Source: Paenibacillus_V sp046244365 (GTDB taxonomy: Bacteria; Bacillota; Bacilli; Paenibacillales; NBRC-103111). Taken from it: 64,000 bases of DNA. Under the pieces are notes generated by a model. It searched no databases. It was not told the DNA's origin and saw only the letters and a list, made by a program, of their open reading frames with translations. The stretch is taken from NCBI RefSeq assembly GCF_046244365.1, contig NZ_CP176395.1, positions 3,348,001-3,412,000 on the forward strand, in the 5' to 3' direction. Both the position numbers and the translations under genes were made by a program. The first letter of the stretch is position 1. Each line of letters starts with the position of its first letter. Positions 1-8,315 of this stretch are shown piece after piece.

Positions 1-103
1 GGCAGTCTAGGATTATATTTCCCGTCCATGGCTGCCGTTGTTTCATTAATGGGGCCAGCCTAAGAGTGAAATCATATCTTTTGCCTGATCATGTTTAATC
101 GGC

Positions 104-132
104 TTGACGGACGGATAGTAAGTGGTTATTAT
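104..132 (+). promoter_or_regulatory. Sigma-A-like promoter
   Basis: TTGACG at 104-109 and TATTAT at 127-132 are separated by exactly 17 bases. Transcription would start near 139, about 190 bases before the thioredoxin gene, giving a long leader or a small RNA. Confidence 0.5.
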
Positions 133-143
133 GGATACATAAA

Positions 144-178
144 GTCTTTTATTGACGATTATCGTTCAATTCAAAGAC
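144..178 (+). repeat. Imperfect inverted repeat just after the promoter
   Basis: GTCTTT (144-149) pairs with AAAGAC (173-178), and ATTGACGA pairs with TCGTTCAAT inside it. There is no T-run afterwards, so it looks like a leader stem or operator rather than a terminator. Confidence 0.4.
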
Positions 179-264
179 AATGAATATCTTTTATATCTAT
201 TTTGATAGAACAAATTGCGAGTGAGAGGGGGGGGCCATGAAATAGCATTTATTGTTCTCGAATC

Positions 265-283
265 GTAGATATAATATATCTAC
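265..283 (+). promoter_or_regulatory. Perfect palindrome over the thioredoxin -10 region
   Basis: GTAGATAT (265-272) and ATATCTAC (276-283) are perfect reverse complements around AAT, and the palindrome contains TATAAT (270-275). It lies 44 bases upstream of the thioredoxin start. A dimeric repressor site is the simplest reading; the regulator is not identifiable from sequence alone. Confidence 0.45.
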
Positions 284-326
284 AAAGTATTAATTAACTT
301 TACTATCAGAAAGGAAGATGAAATCC

Positions 327-638
327 ATGATTTGTCATTCGACTGACAGCACTTTCAAACACGATTTGTCAAACGAGGGGCTTACTCTGGTTAACTTTTG
401 GGCATCTTGGTGCTCGCCTTGCCGCAAGTTTGCTTCCGTGCTCGAAGATTACGATGCGTCACGGCGCGGCGATGTGAGAATAGTAAAAATAAACGTGGAT
501 GAGAACGAGGAGACCGCATCCTTATTCGGCGTGATGTCACTTCCGACAACGATTTTGTTCAAAAACGGAAAGCCCGTCGACAAACAAATCGGCTATATGC
601 CCAAAGACGTTTTGGCGGGATGGGTTGCAGCCTATTGA
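327..638 (+). CDS. Thioredoxin-family protein
   Basis: A 103-residue thioredoxin-fold protein, expected to act in the cytosol as a dithiol-disulfide reductant. The active site reads WCSPC (Cys29, Cys32) instead of the usual WCGPC, after the strand LVNFWAS, and the cis-proline motif SLPTT places the proline at residue 73. The length matches classical thioredoxins. The start at 327 is preferred over the in-frame ATG at 318, because AAGGAAG (311-317) touches 318 but stands 9 bases from 327. The gene stands alone and converges on the GntR gene, sharing the terminator at 735-774. The palindrome at 265-283 suggests regulated, possibly redox-responsive, expression; that is inference. The Gly-to-Ser change may shift redox potential or partner choice, so it may be a dedicated paralogue rather than the housekeeping thioredoxin. 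Confidence 0.9.
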   Translation: MICHSTDSTFKHDLSNEGLTLVNFWASWCSPCRKFASVLEDYDASRRGDVRIVKINVDENEETASLFGVMSLPTTILFKNGKPVDKQIGYMPKDVLAGWVAAY

Positions 639-734
639 TAACGCCGGGTTAACGAAAAGCGGTGCATGGTAATGAAACCCGTTAAGCTTGGTCAACTTGA
701 CTGAGATAGGTACAGGTGCAACGAATTCTGGAAC

Positions 735-774
735 AAAAAAACGGAGCCTCGCGGGTTTGCGGGCTCCGTTTTTT
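735..774. terminator. Bidirectional rho-independent terminator
   Basis: A-run plus ACGGAGCC (741-748) pairs with GGCTCCGT plus T-run (762-774). It serves both the thioredoxin gene and the convergent GntR gene. A shorter version recurs at 18613-18640 next to a copy of the GntR gene tail. Confidence 0.85.
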
Positions 775-800
775 AATCGCTTTTGGATGTGCATTTTAGG

Positions 801-2171
801 TTAGTCCATCGCGCGCAAGCGCTCCGCCACGGACTCGGGCTGTTCGAGATTGGACCAAAAAAGCTTCAGCTCGTCGCGGAACCGGGAGAGCTCATGAATC
901 GAAAGGCCGAGATCCATGTACGTGCCAAAGGTAGGAGTAATCTCCCGGTAAAGGTGGTAACGCGAAGGGCGATACAGGCTCTCCGGGCCCGTCCATTCGG
1001 CCGATGCTTTGTGAGCCGGGATGCTAAGCGTATGCTGACGAATATACAGCTGGGACGCCTCGGCGTTCAAAAAATCGATGAAGAGCTTCGCGGCTTCCTT
1101 TTTCCTCGAAAAACGGCTTACGGCAAGTCCCGTGACGAGCAGCAATGTTCTCGCATGATGTTCATAAGGAAGCGGTGCGAGGTCGTATTCGAAATCAACA
1201 TGCTTCAAGTGTTTTAAGCCGAAGTAGGTCGTCATAATCATAGCAGCCTTCCGCTGGGCGAACAGCTTCTCCGCATCCGCATCGTTCTCGGACAGGAAGG
1301 CCGAAAACAATCCCTGGCTATAAATCATGTCTCGAAACTTCCCCAGACAGTCCCACAAGACGGGATCCTCATAGGGATATCCGCGCGATTCGCAAGCAAA
1401 ACGGTAGTTCCGCTGCAGCAAGGCAATCGTAAAACGGTTCGCTGAAGCGATATGGGCATAGAAGCCGAATATGTCTTGCTCCTGCTTGATCCGTTTCGCC
1501 GTATCGAGCAGTTGTCCCCACGACCAACTGCTGTCAGGCTCCGAAATCCCAAGTTCCCGAAGCATAGTCTTGTTGTAGCACAGGATAACCGGCGAGAAAA
1601 TGAGGGGCTGCACGTACAGCTTGCCCTCATGGCTGAACGCCTGGTGCAAATAGGGATAACTTCCGACCGAAGCGGTTTGGGGCTCGAATAGGTCTAGTGC
1701 ATCGTTCTCGACAATCTCCCGAAAGTTCCAGCCGTTGAGTGTGACCACATCCAGCCACCCGTTCTCAAGGTAACTCTTGATCGAATCCGGATAATTCGTG
1801 TAAGGAAGGGAGACGGTCTCCACTTTGATATGGGGATATTGGTTATGGAATCGCCCGATCAATGCATGGAATTGAGCTTCCCCATCAATCGAGGGATAAC
1901 AGGCTACGGTGATGGCAACCGCCTCCTGCTTCTCGAGCGTGTTCACCCTATTCCCTACCCGCGGTACTTTAGAGATGAGTCCTTCCTCTACCAACAGATC
2001 GAGTCCTTTACGAACAGACTTCTTGCTTAGGTTATAGTGATCCGCGAGCGAGAGCTCGGGGGGCAGATAGCTACCAGGCGGACGCTCGGAACGAATAATT
2101 TCCCGCCGCAGCGTGCTGACCATCTCGTCGAAACGGGCTTGAAACGTGATACGATCCGGTTTATTGCTCAT
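801..2171 (-). CDS. GntR-family regulator fused to an extracellular-type solute-binding domain
   Basis: A one-component regulator of 456 residues. Residues 1-76 form a GntR winged helix (PPELSLADHYNLSKKSVRKG is the recognition region). From about residue 85 to the end it resembles the mature part of sugar-binding proteins of ABC importers, but there is no signal peptide or lipobox, so it should act inside the cell with the binding-protein fold as effector domain. The ATG at 2171 is preferred over an in-frame start at 2207 because AAGGAG lies 9 bases before it. The inverted repeat at 2209-2224 overlaps a TATACT -10 box of its own promoter, which suggests autoregulation. The divergent neighbour is the secreted propeller protein, a plausible target. 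The last 60 or so codons are duplicated almost unchanged at 18667-18866. The ligand is unknown, probably a sugar. Confidence 0.85.
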   Translation of the reverse strand: MSNKPDRITFQARFDEMVSTLRREIIRSERPPGSYLPPELSLADHYNLSKKSVRKGLDLLVEEGLISKVPRVGNRVNTLEKQEAVAITVACYPSIDGEAQFHALIGRFHNQYPHIKVETVSLPYTNYPDSIKSYLENGWLDVVTLNGWNFREIVENDALDLFEPQTASVGSYPYLHQAFSHEGKLYVQPLIFSPVILCYNKTMLRELGISEPDSSWSWGQLLDTAKRIKQEQDIFGFYAHIASANRFTIALLQRNYRFACESRGYPYEDPVLWDCLGKFRDMIYSQGLFSAFLSENDADAEKLFAQRKAAMIMTTYFGLKHLKHVDFEYDLAPLPYEHHARTLLLVTGLAVSRFSRKKEAAKLFIDFLNAEASQLYIRQHTLSIPAHKASAEWTGPESLYRPSRYHLYREITPTFGTYMDLGLSIHELSRFRDELKLFWSNLEQPESVAERLRAMD

Positions 2172-2208
2172 GCCGACAATCTCCTTATTCCGGTAAAAGG
2201 ATATCAAT

Positions 2209-2224
2209 TGCTATCAGTATAGCA
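2209..2224. promoter_or_regulatory. Candidate GntR operator
   Basis: TGCTAT and ATAGCA are perfect inverted arms around CAGT, overlapping a minus-strand TATACT -10 box. A second dyad, GTATA-AG-TATAC, lies at 2242-2253. Both sit between the divergent GntR and propeller-protein genes and would suit autoregulation. Confidence 0.4.
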
Positions 2225-2336
2225 TAACTCACAAAAGCCATGTATAAGTATACCACAGGTGAACTAACGTTTGATAACTGAACATACACAAGGACATCCC
2301 GGGCCTTAAATAGTTAATTATGTCGATATATCGGCA

Positions 2337-2350
2337 GTAAAACGCTTTCA
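2337..2350 (+). promoter_or_regulatory. cre-like (CcpA) site
   Basis: The sequence GTAAAACGCTTTCA matches 12 of 14 positions of the Bacillus cre consensus TGWAARCGYTWNCW. It ends 8 bases upstream of a -35 box, where bound CcpA more often activates or modulates than blocks. Confidence 0.4.
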
Positions 2351-2357
2351 AAAGGGG

Positions 2358-2386
2358 TTGACAGGATAGAAAACGGGGAGTACGAT
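2358..2386 (+). promoter_or_regulatory. Sigma-A promoter of the propeller/Big_2 protein gene
   Basis: A perfect TTGACA (2358-2363), a 17-base spacer and TACGAT (2381-2386). The predicted start near 2393 leaves a leader of roughly 105 bases before the gene at 2499. Confidence 0.7.
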
Positions 2387-2498
2387 TGTTTTGGATACCT
2401 CATGGATACCACAATGCTGGAGGTGGATTCTGATTCAGCAATGAACGTATGTATGGTTTGCAGCAGGTCGAAAAGCCAAATTCCATTCGTGGGAGGAA

Positions 2499-5400
2499 AT
2501 GAAATTGCGAAAAATCGCGATCAGGAAAAGCCTCGCCTCTATGCTGTCACTCACATTGCTAGCTTCGCTGCTCATCGCTCCGTCCGGTGCAAGGGCGGCT
2601 ACGGTCGACATGCCGCTGACCAATCCAGGGTTTGAAGAACCGCTATCAAGCGGTAAGGTCCCCGGTTGGAGCAGCATTTTCGCCGTCAAGGAAGGAAGCT
2701 ATACTTATGCCGTGACGAATGCCAAAAGCGCCGGCGGCCTTAACAGCCTGAAGATTACGGATACAACGTCAAGCAATTCCGTTGCCCTGCAGAGCGACAA
2801 GCTGCCCGTGACCCCTGGTACGGCGTATACCGCCAGTGCGAAGCTGCTCATTGAGAGCGGCGGCATTGCCAGCCTAAATCTGCGTTATTTCAACTCCGCA
2901 AATGTTTCGATCGGCGAAGCCCCGATACATAACGATCCGAACAAGGGCTTTACGCGAGGACAGTGGAACCCGACATCAACCACGATGACCGCGCCCGCCG
3001 ATGCGGCTTATGCCCGTATCATCGTGTACACAACCGCTTTTAGCACGTCGACGGCCTATTACGACGATATTCGTTTTACTTATTCTAAGCCGGATGTGAT
3101 CCCAGGGGTTTGGAATCTATCGGCGCCGGCAGCGGTGCAGACGGATCAGGAATTCGACGCAGCCGTGAGCCTGTCTGAGGTGAAGGAGCTTTCGAGTGTT
3201 CAGGCGTCCGTCTATTATGATACGTCAAGACTGGAACTGGTCTCCGTCTCGCCGGCCGGCGCGTTCGCGGGCGATGCCGCAACTTTTTCTTCGAGCGACG
3301 ATAATGGAACGATCAAGCTCATCGCAGCGCAGAAGGACGGCAAACAGATCAACGCCGACACGGAGCTCGCGACTGTCCGTTTCCGCGCAAAGGCGGAGAA
3401 CGGCACGGCGTGGGTGCTCTTGAGCAAAGGGACGACGCTGAACGAAACGTATGCGCTCAACCAGGATCAGGTTAGGCTCGTCACGATCGGCACCGGCTCC
3501 TCCGAACCGATAGTGCCCCTTGACCAGATCCGATTCGGAGCTCCTGAATACCGAACGACGCCTATCGCCGATGCCGTCGGCGTGTTTGACGGCGAAGCCG
3601 GCGTTGAAGACGGACACAATGTCATGTATACGACGGTGAAGGGCATCCCGCCGTTGCTGCATGTCGTGGATTTGGACGATTACCGTCTGATCCGCAGCGT
3701 TCCCCTTGAGGGCGGCGGAGAGGTTTGGAACCATGCGATCGCTCCTGACGGAACGGTATATATAACATCTGCCGGTCAGCTTTGGTCTTACTCGCCGGTG
3801 ACGAAGCAAGCGCAGAAGGTGTTTACTTTTGCAGGGGAGAGTACGTTCTGGTGTCTTGCCATCGACGAGCGGGGCAACGTATACGTAGGTACAGGACCAG
3901 GGGGCAAGATTCTCAAATACGATCCCGTTACGAAGCAAAGCAGAGACTACGGACGCTTGGTGACGGATATCAACCAGGTCTATGTGAGAGCGATCGATTA
4001 CAGCAACGGCTATATTTATGCCGGCACCTCCAACAGCAAAGTATACCGCCTGAATGTAGAGACCGGGGAAAAAGTGGAGCTGGCTTCTTCTCTGGGCGAG
4101 AAGGGCTATGTGTATGACTTGAACATCGTCGATGACAAATTTGTCGTCGTCCGCTATGACACGCCGCAAAGAAGATACATCTATGACATCGAGAAGGGCG
4201 AATGGCTGGACCTCGTTATCGAAAAAAGCTCCTCAGGCCTGCAGCTTCCGAAGAAGTCGTTGAACGGCAAAATCTATATGCCGGTGGATAAAAAAATTGT
4301 AACGTTCGACGTCGTGACGCATGCGCTTGAGGACTCCGGGATGGCGTACGAGACCGCCTTCCGCGGCGCGAACTGGGTGCAGGCGGACGACCCGGAGCTG
4401 CCGGGAACAAGTCTCGTGACCATGAATTTTGCAGGAATCATTGTGTTTATGAATCCACAGACGGGGCTTGTCAAACGTTATCCGAACCTGCTGCCGCCGA
4501 ATGCCACCGTTACCAACAAATTTACGAACGGGCCGGACGGTAAAATCTATGTTACAGGCATGCAGGCCTCCAAAGCGGCCGCCTATGACATTGCTTCCAA
4601 TATGGCTGCAACCTTTCCGATGGGGCAGGCGGGAGCCGTCACTTCATTCGGAAATAAAATGTACTTCGGCGTTTATCCGGGCGGCGATGTGTTCGAATAC
4701 GATCTCTCCTTGCCGGCCGGCAGCACGAATCCGAAGCGTCTCTTTATTATTGAAAATGAGCAGGACCGTCCCGGTACGGCCATTGTGGCCGGAAACAAAG
4801 TCTACATCGGATCGGTTGCGACTTACGGCGCAGTAGGCGGCGCGATCACGTCCTTCGATCCGAGCAGCCCTGATGCGGCTACCTCCTATCGCGTCTATCG
4901 CAATGTCGTGCAGGACCAGAGCGTAATTTCACTCGCTTACAAAGACGGCAAGGTCTATGGATCGACGAGCATTAACGGCGGGGTTGCCGCCGATCCGAAG
5001 GCCAAGGAAGCGAAGCTGTTCGTTTGGGACACCGTGAAGGAAGAGAAAATCACCGAGGCCTCCCTCGATATTCCGGGACTGACGGAGCCTCCGGCGATCG
5101 GCGGGCTTTCGTTTGGACCCGACGGTCTGCTGTGGGGGGGAGCCAACGGGTATATTTTTGCGATGGATCCCAAGTCTCTCAAGGTGATCAAGTACTCGAA
5201 TATCAACCCCGCCGATAACGGAACGGGTTTCCGTTGGGGCAACTTCAGGCTGGAGTGGTCCAAGGACGGAATCTTGTTCGCCATGCTTGGGAAGAAGCTA
5301 TATGCGATTGATCCAAGCAGCTTCTCTTCTAAATATTTGTGTGACGCGGAGACATTTACGATCGGCGTGGACGGCAATCTCTATTACGCTCCGTCCGAAA

Positions 5401-6227
5401 ACCGCACCTTGATGAATCGGATTACGGTCAGAACGCCGGCTGAAATCGCGACTAGTCTAGAGCTTGCGGGACTGGCGCCGATGGTAACGGGCGACACCGG
5501 ACAAACGTCGGTCACCGTTCAATTCCTGGACGGCTCGAGGAGAACGCCGTCTACCGGAATCTTCTACTCCAGCAGCAACCCGCAGGTGGCTACGATTGAC
5601 CAGGCGGGGAAAGTGACGGCGGTCAGCCATGGGGAGGCGGTTATCACTGCCACCTACGATGGGGTTTCCGCCTCGTACACGCTTACCGTCAGCCCGGCCT
5701 TAACGTCGATCGCGATCTCCGGATTGGACGCGATGAAGGAAGGGGACACCAAGCAAACGCTCGTGTCGGCGGCTTACTCCGACGGCAGCAGCGTGACCGT
5801 CTCGTCGGGTATCACCTTCAGCAGCAGTAATCAAGTTGTGGCCGCGATCGACGAGTCAGGCAACATCACTGCAGGAGCAATCGGCGAAACCGTCATTACA
5901 GCCACTTATGGAGGCAAGTCAGCCGAGTATCGTCTTGCCGTGACCGCCTCTCTGAACGGCATCGCCATCACCAAGCTAAAGCCGATGAAAGAAAGCAAAA
6001 CGCTGCAAGTAACGGTTACAGCTAAGTATTCGGACGGTACCGCTGGAGATGTTACCATGCGCTCGTCATTCAAAAGCAGTGTCCCGGAAGCTGCGACGAT
6101 CAGCGCAGCCGGCTTGGTAACCGCGCTTGCCAAAGGGAAGACCGAGATCACCGCGGCATACGCCGGCAAGGAAGCGAGCGACAAGCTGGTCGTGACCAAG
6201 AAGAACGAGAAGAACGAGCAAGACTGA
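2499..6227 (+). CDS. Secreted multidomain surface protein: cohesin-like, beta-propeller and three Big_2 domains
   Basis: A large exported protein of 1242 residues. A signal peptide covers residues 1-33 (cleavage near ARA-AT). Next come a jelly-roll carbohydrate-binding-like module (about 35-195), a cohesin-like domain (about 205-330, with VQASVYYDTSRLELVSV), a long run of beta-propeller blades (about 345-980, repeats such as GKIYVTG, GNVYVGTG, GYIYAGTS), and three Big_2 immunoglobulin-like repeats (about 985-1235) marked by YSSSNPQVATID and GEAVITATY. No sortase motif or SLH domain is seen, so attachment is unclear. GGGAGG at 2491-2496 is only 2 bases from the ATG but 8 from the TTG codon at 2505, so translation may begin at the TTG. 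It is divergent from the GntR regulator and ends at the hairpin near 6240. A role in binding or sensing polysaccharide is inference. Confidence 0.8.
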   Translation: MKLRKIAIRKSLASMLSLTLLASLLIAPSGARAATVDMPLTNPGFEEPLSSGKVPGWSSIFAVKEGSYTYAVTNAKSAGGLNSLKITDTTSSNSVALQSDKLPVTPGTAYTASAKLLIESGGIASLNLRYFNSANVSIGEAPIHNDPNKGFTRGQWNPTSTTMTAPADAAYARIIVYTTAFSTSTAYYDDIRFTYSKPDVIPGVWNLSAPAAVQTDQEFDAAVSLSEVKELSSVQASVYYDTSRLELVSVSPAGAFAGDAATFSSSDDNGTIKLIAAQKDGKQINADTELATVRFRAKAENGTAWVLLSKGTTLNETYALNQDQVRLVTIGTGSSEPIVPLDQIRFGAPEYRTTPIADAVGVFDGEAGVEDGHNVMYTTVKGIPPLLHVVDLDDYRLIRSVPLEGGGEVWNHAIAPDGTVYITSAGQLWSYSPVTKQAQKVFTFAGESTFWCLAIDERGNVYVGTGPGGKILKYDPVTKQSRDYGRLVTDINQVYVRAIDYSNGYIYAGTSNSKVYRLNVETGEKVELASSLGEKGYVYDLNIVDDKFVVVRYDTPQRRYIYDIEKGEWLDLVIEKSSSGLQLPKKSLNGKIYMPVDKKIVTFDVVTHALEDSGMAYETAFRGANWVQADDPELPGTSLVTMNFAGIIVFMNPQTGLVKRYPNLLPPNATVTNKFTNGPDGKIYVTGMQASKAAAYDIASNMAATFPMGQAGAVTSFGNKMYFGVYPGGDVFEYDLSLPAGSTNPKRLFIIENEQDRPGTAIVAGNKVYIGSVATYGAVGGAITSFDPSSPDAATSYRVYRNVVQDQSVISLAYKDGKVYGSTSINGGVAADPKAKEAKLFVWDTVKEEKITEASLDIPGLTEPPAIGGLSFGPDGLLWGGANGYIFAMDPKSLKVIKYSNINPADNGTGFRWGNFRLEWSKDGILFAMLGKKLYAIDPSSFSSKYLCDAETFTIGVDGNLYYAPSENRTLMNRITVRTPAEIATSLELAGLAPMVTGDTGQTSVTVQFLDGSRRTPSTGIFYSSSNPQVATIDQAGKVTAVSHGEAVITATYDGVSASYTLTVSPALTSIAISGLDAMKEGDTKQTLVSAAYSDGSSVTVSSGITFSSSNQVVAAIDESGNITAGAIGETVITATYGGKSAEYRLAVTASLNGIAITKLKPMKESKTLQVTVTAKYSDGTAGDVTMRSSFKSSVPEAATISAAGLVTALAKGKTEITAAYAGKEASDKLVVTKKNEKNEQD

Positions 6228-6238
6228 TGCAAGAACGG

Positions 6239-6278
6239 TTGGGCGAGGAGGTTTCCTTCGCCCAGCCGTTTTTGTTTG
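6239..6278 (+). terminator. Rho-independent terminator
   Basis: GGGCGAGG pairs with CCTTCGCCC (6241-6263) and is followed by a T-rich stretch from 6269. It lies just after the propeller-protein stop codon. Confidence 0.7.
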
Positions 6279-6289
6279 TCAGGAAGAGT

Positions 6290-6781
6290 CTAACACAACA
6301 CTATAATTCTATAGGGTGTGGTCTGGGCGGGGATACTTTTTGTGGCAGGTCCGTAAATAACAACTAGATCTCGGTTCGCAGGGCTTTTTGAAAAGAGTTG
6401 CCCATTTGTTAATACTATTTTGGTATATGGAGAAATATTCAATCGTAATCGTCCATCACTACTCACCAGCTCGCTATTAATATAATCTACTTTTACATTC
6501 TGATACGGGCTATCTTTTACCATGACAAGTGCTTGATATTGTGGAGGGTAAATAAGAAGAGCAGGTGCATCTCCGTCATAATACCCAGTCACGCGATCTC
6601 CTATTGCCACCATTACATGATCTACAAAGTAAGTTGTGGGTGACACCACGAAATTTACTATTGCTCCCAATCCGTTTTCTACAGATATTAACTGATAACA
6701 GCCTTCTCCTTTACCATTTTGACCTGTAATAAAATCACTAATCATAGTGACAGTCCCGTGAAAAGAATAAAAATTTGTCAT
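6290..6781 (-). CDS. Conserved hypothetical protein of spore-former type
   Basis: A 163-residue protein without signal peptide, membrane segment or a domain I can name. It has several beta-strand-like runs, with the blocks CYQLISVENG, NFVVSPTTYFVDHV, DSPYQNVKVDY and SIPAQTTPYRIIVLC, and reads as a compact all-beta protein. From memory it resembles hypothetical proteins found widely in Bacillus, Paenibacillus and Clostridium; this is recollection, not a search. A good GGAGG stands 8 bases before the ATG, and the gene lies alone on the minus strand between two plus-strand units. The two cysteines lie near the middle and at the C-terminus. No function can be assigned. Confidence 0.75.
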   Translation of the reverse strand: MTNFYSFHGTVTMISDFITGQNGKGEGCYQLISVENGLGAIVNFVVSPTTYFVDHVMVAIGDRVTGYYDGDAPALLIYPPQYQALVMVKDSPYQNVKVDYINSELVSSDGRLRLNISPYTKIVLTNGQLFSKSPANRDLVVIYGPATKSIPAQTTPYRIIVLC

Positions 6782-6990
6782 ACGATACCTCCATTGCTTT
6801 ATATAAATAATGCAAAAAGCGAGCCTAATAATTAATTCAAATAACCTGTGTTTACAGTATGTAGGTTAATACCTATATGATTGTGCAGATGCCCATAAAG
6901 AATATGAAGATTCCTCAGTGAATAGCGTGAGTGATGTATCCGTTTGGGATTAGCAGGATACGTAGGGAAGAGTATCAGGACGGGAATGTA

Positions 6991-7037
6991 AAAAAAGATT
7001 TGCCGCTGAATTGCTGAAGCGGCAGATCTTTTTTTTT
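6991..7037. terminator. Bidirectional rho-independent terminator
   Basis: An A-run with GATTTGCCGCT (6997-7007) pairs with AGCGGCAGATC and a T-run (7018-7037). The 11-bp stem with one mismatch is flanked by homopolymer runs on both sides. Confidence 0.8.
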
Positions 7038-7095
7038 GATCGAGGCCTGCAGGGGCACCGGCTTGACCGATCCCCATCTGCCGGATACAGGTGCC

Positions 7096-7122
7096 GCCAT
7101 AATCATTTCTAATGATTATGGC
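7096..7122. repeat. Perfect palindrome
   Basis: GCCATAATCATT and AATGATTATGGC are perfect arms around TCT. It is about 190 bases upstream of the permease gene. It could be an operator; it does not match Fur or Zur boxes well. Confidence 0.5.
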
Positions 7123-7187
7123 TCTGACAGACCATAAATCAGGCATTCTCCGCCTATCGGATACTCAAAGCATATGATTATATCGCT

Positions 7188-7228
7188 CTGTCCGACGGTT
7201 ATGTTACGTTACTGCCATAGCCGGACAG
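7188..7228 (+). promoter_or_regulatory. Inverted repeat upstream of locus 1
   Basis: CTGTCCG (7188-7194) and CGGACAG (7222-7228) face each other, with partial pairing inside. It lies 84 bases before the first permease and is a candidate activator site or leader stem. Confidence 0.35.
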
Positions 7229-7311
7229 TCAAACCAAACGGTTCATAAAGCCGAGAGCGGGAAAGAGACGCGGTCTGCAATAAGACAATAGAAAAACGGA
7301 GGTAGGACACC

Positions 7312-8262
7312 ATGAATTCGGCGCCGGCACAACAAATCGAAATGTTGCAAGCGGTTCCGCGTAAAAAACGGTTCGCGTTTTTAACAGACTGGGAGTTATA
7401 CGCGATGCTTCTCCCGGGGATCGCTTTCTTCATTATTTTCAAATACGTCCCGATGTGGGGGATCGTCATCGCCTTTCAAAACTATAGCCCGTTCAAAGGG
7501 GTAACAGGCAGCGATTGGGTCGGCTTCAAACATTTTGTCACGTTGTTCCAGTACGACGGCTTCTGGCTGCTGCTCCGCAACACCTTGCTGATCAGTTTGT
7601 ACAATTTGGTTTTCTTTTTTCCCGTTCCGATCGTTCTTGCGCTGCTGCTGAATGAAATACGGGTCAACTTGTTCAAACGTTTTATCCAGACCGTCATTTA
7701 TTTGCCCCATTTCATTTCTTGGGTAGTCGTTGTCGGCATTACGTATATGCTGCTTGGAACGCAAGGCGGTCTCGTTAACGAGCTGATTAAATCGGCCGGC
7801 GGTACGGAAATCGCTTTCCTGACTTCGAAGGAATGGTTCCGAAGTCTGATTGTCGGGCAAAGTATCTGGAAAGAAGCCGGATGGGGCACGATCATCTTTC
7901 TGGCTGCGTTATCCGGCGTCGATCCGCAGCTTTACGAAGCGGCTATCGTCGACGGAGCCGGACGCTGGAGGCAGCTTTGGCACGTGACGCTGCCGGCCAT
8001 TCGCAGCACGATATTTATTATGCTTGTTTTGCGCATGGGCAGCGTTCTTGACGTAGGCTTCGAGCACATTTTCCTTATGCTCAATTCGACGGTGAACGAG
8101 GTAGGCGACGTATTCGAAACGTACGTGTACCGGGAGGGTCTTATCGGCGGCAAGTTCAGCTATACGACCGCGATCGGCTTGTTTAAATCCGCCGTCGGTA
8201 TGGTGCTGATCGTTTCAGCCAATTGGCTTACCAAAAAATTCGGAGAAGAAGGCGTCTACTAA
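7312..8262 (+). CDS. Sugar ABC transporter permease, LplB/YtcP class
   Basis: A 316-residue integral membrane protein and one half of the membrane channel of a CUT1-type importer. The N-terminus is cytosolic and basic, followed by about six membrane helices (first at FIIFKYVPMWGIVIAF). The conserved cytoplasmic loop EAAIVDGAGRWRQLWHVTLPAI, at about residues 206-227, is the EAA motif that docks onto the ATPase. GGAGG stands 8 bases before the ATG. It is the first gene of a unit with the second permease and the lipoprotein; no ATPase gene is present, so a shared MsmX-like ATPase is expected. Sequence style and partners suggest an oligosaccharide derived from a complex polysaccharide; the substrate is not readable. 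Confidence 0.9.
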   Translation: MNSAPAQQIEMLQAVPRKKRFAFLTDWELYAMLLPGIAFFIIFKYVPMWGIVIAFQNYSPFKGVTGSDWVGFKHFVTLFQYDGFWLLLRNTLLISLYNLVFFFPVPIVLALLLNEIRVNLFKRFIQTVIYLPHFISWVVVVGITYMLLGTQGGLVNELIKSAGGTEIAFLTSKEWFRSLIVGQSIWKEAGWGTIIFLAALSGVDPQLYEAAIVDGAGRWRQLWHVTLPAIRSTIFIMLVLRMGSVLDVGFEHIFLMLNSTVNEVGDVFETYVYREGLIGGKFSYTTAIGLFKSAVGMVLIVSANWLTKKFGEEGVY

Positions 8263-8315
8263 AAATCGAAGGACTTCGTAACGCAGATGTCCGTGATCAG
8301 ACAGGAGGAACCGAT

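Larger units (their letters stand above)
1..326. other. Leader region upstream of the thioredoxin gene, no gene seen
   Basis: No convincing reading frame is seen here. The stretch holds a good sigma-A-like promoter (104-132), a stem-forming inverted repeat (144-178) and a perfect 8+3+8 palindrome over an AT-rich -10-like sequence (265-283). It therefore looks like a long regulated leader, or a small RNA followed by the thioredoxin promoter. Confidence 0.5.
6782..7311. other. Gene-free stretch with hairpins upstream of transporter locus 1
   Basis: No convincing gene. It holds a strong bidirectional terminator (6991-7037), a perfect palindrome (7096-7122) and an inverted repeat (7188-7228). 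No clear -35/-10 pair for the permease operon was found. The terminator has no intact gene directly upstream, so a gene may have been lost here. Confidence 0.5.

Noticed and set aside
3225..4169. Long minus-strand open frames within the propeller-protein gene and other large genes
   Set aside because: They mirror GC-rich coding sequence on the other strand, have no ribosome binding sites and show no protein-family features.
7096..7122. A Fur or Zur box
   Set aside because: The palindrome is perfect, but the half-site ATAATCATT does not match the TGATAAT or TCGTAAT half-sites and no metal-related gene is next to it.
6832..7146. A 104-codon open frame on the minus strand
   Set aside because: It runs through a strong terminator hairpin, lacks a ribosome binding site and has low-complexity, non-protein-like composition.
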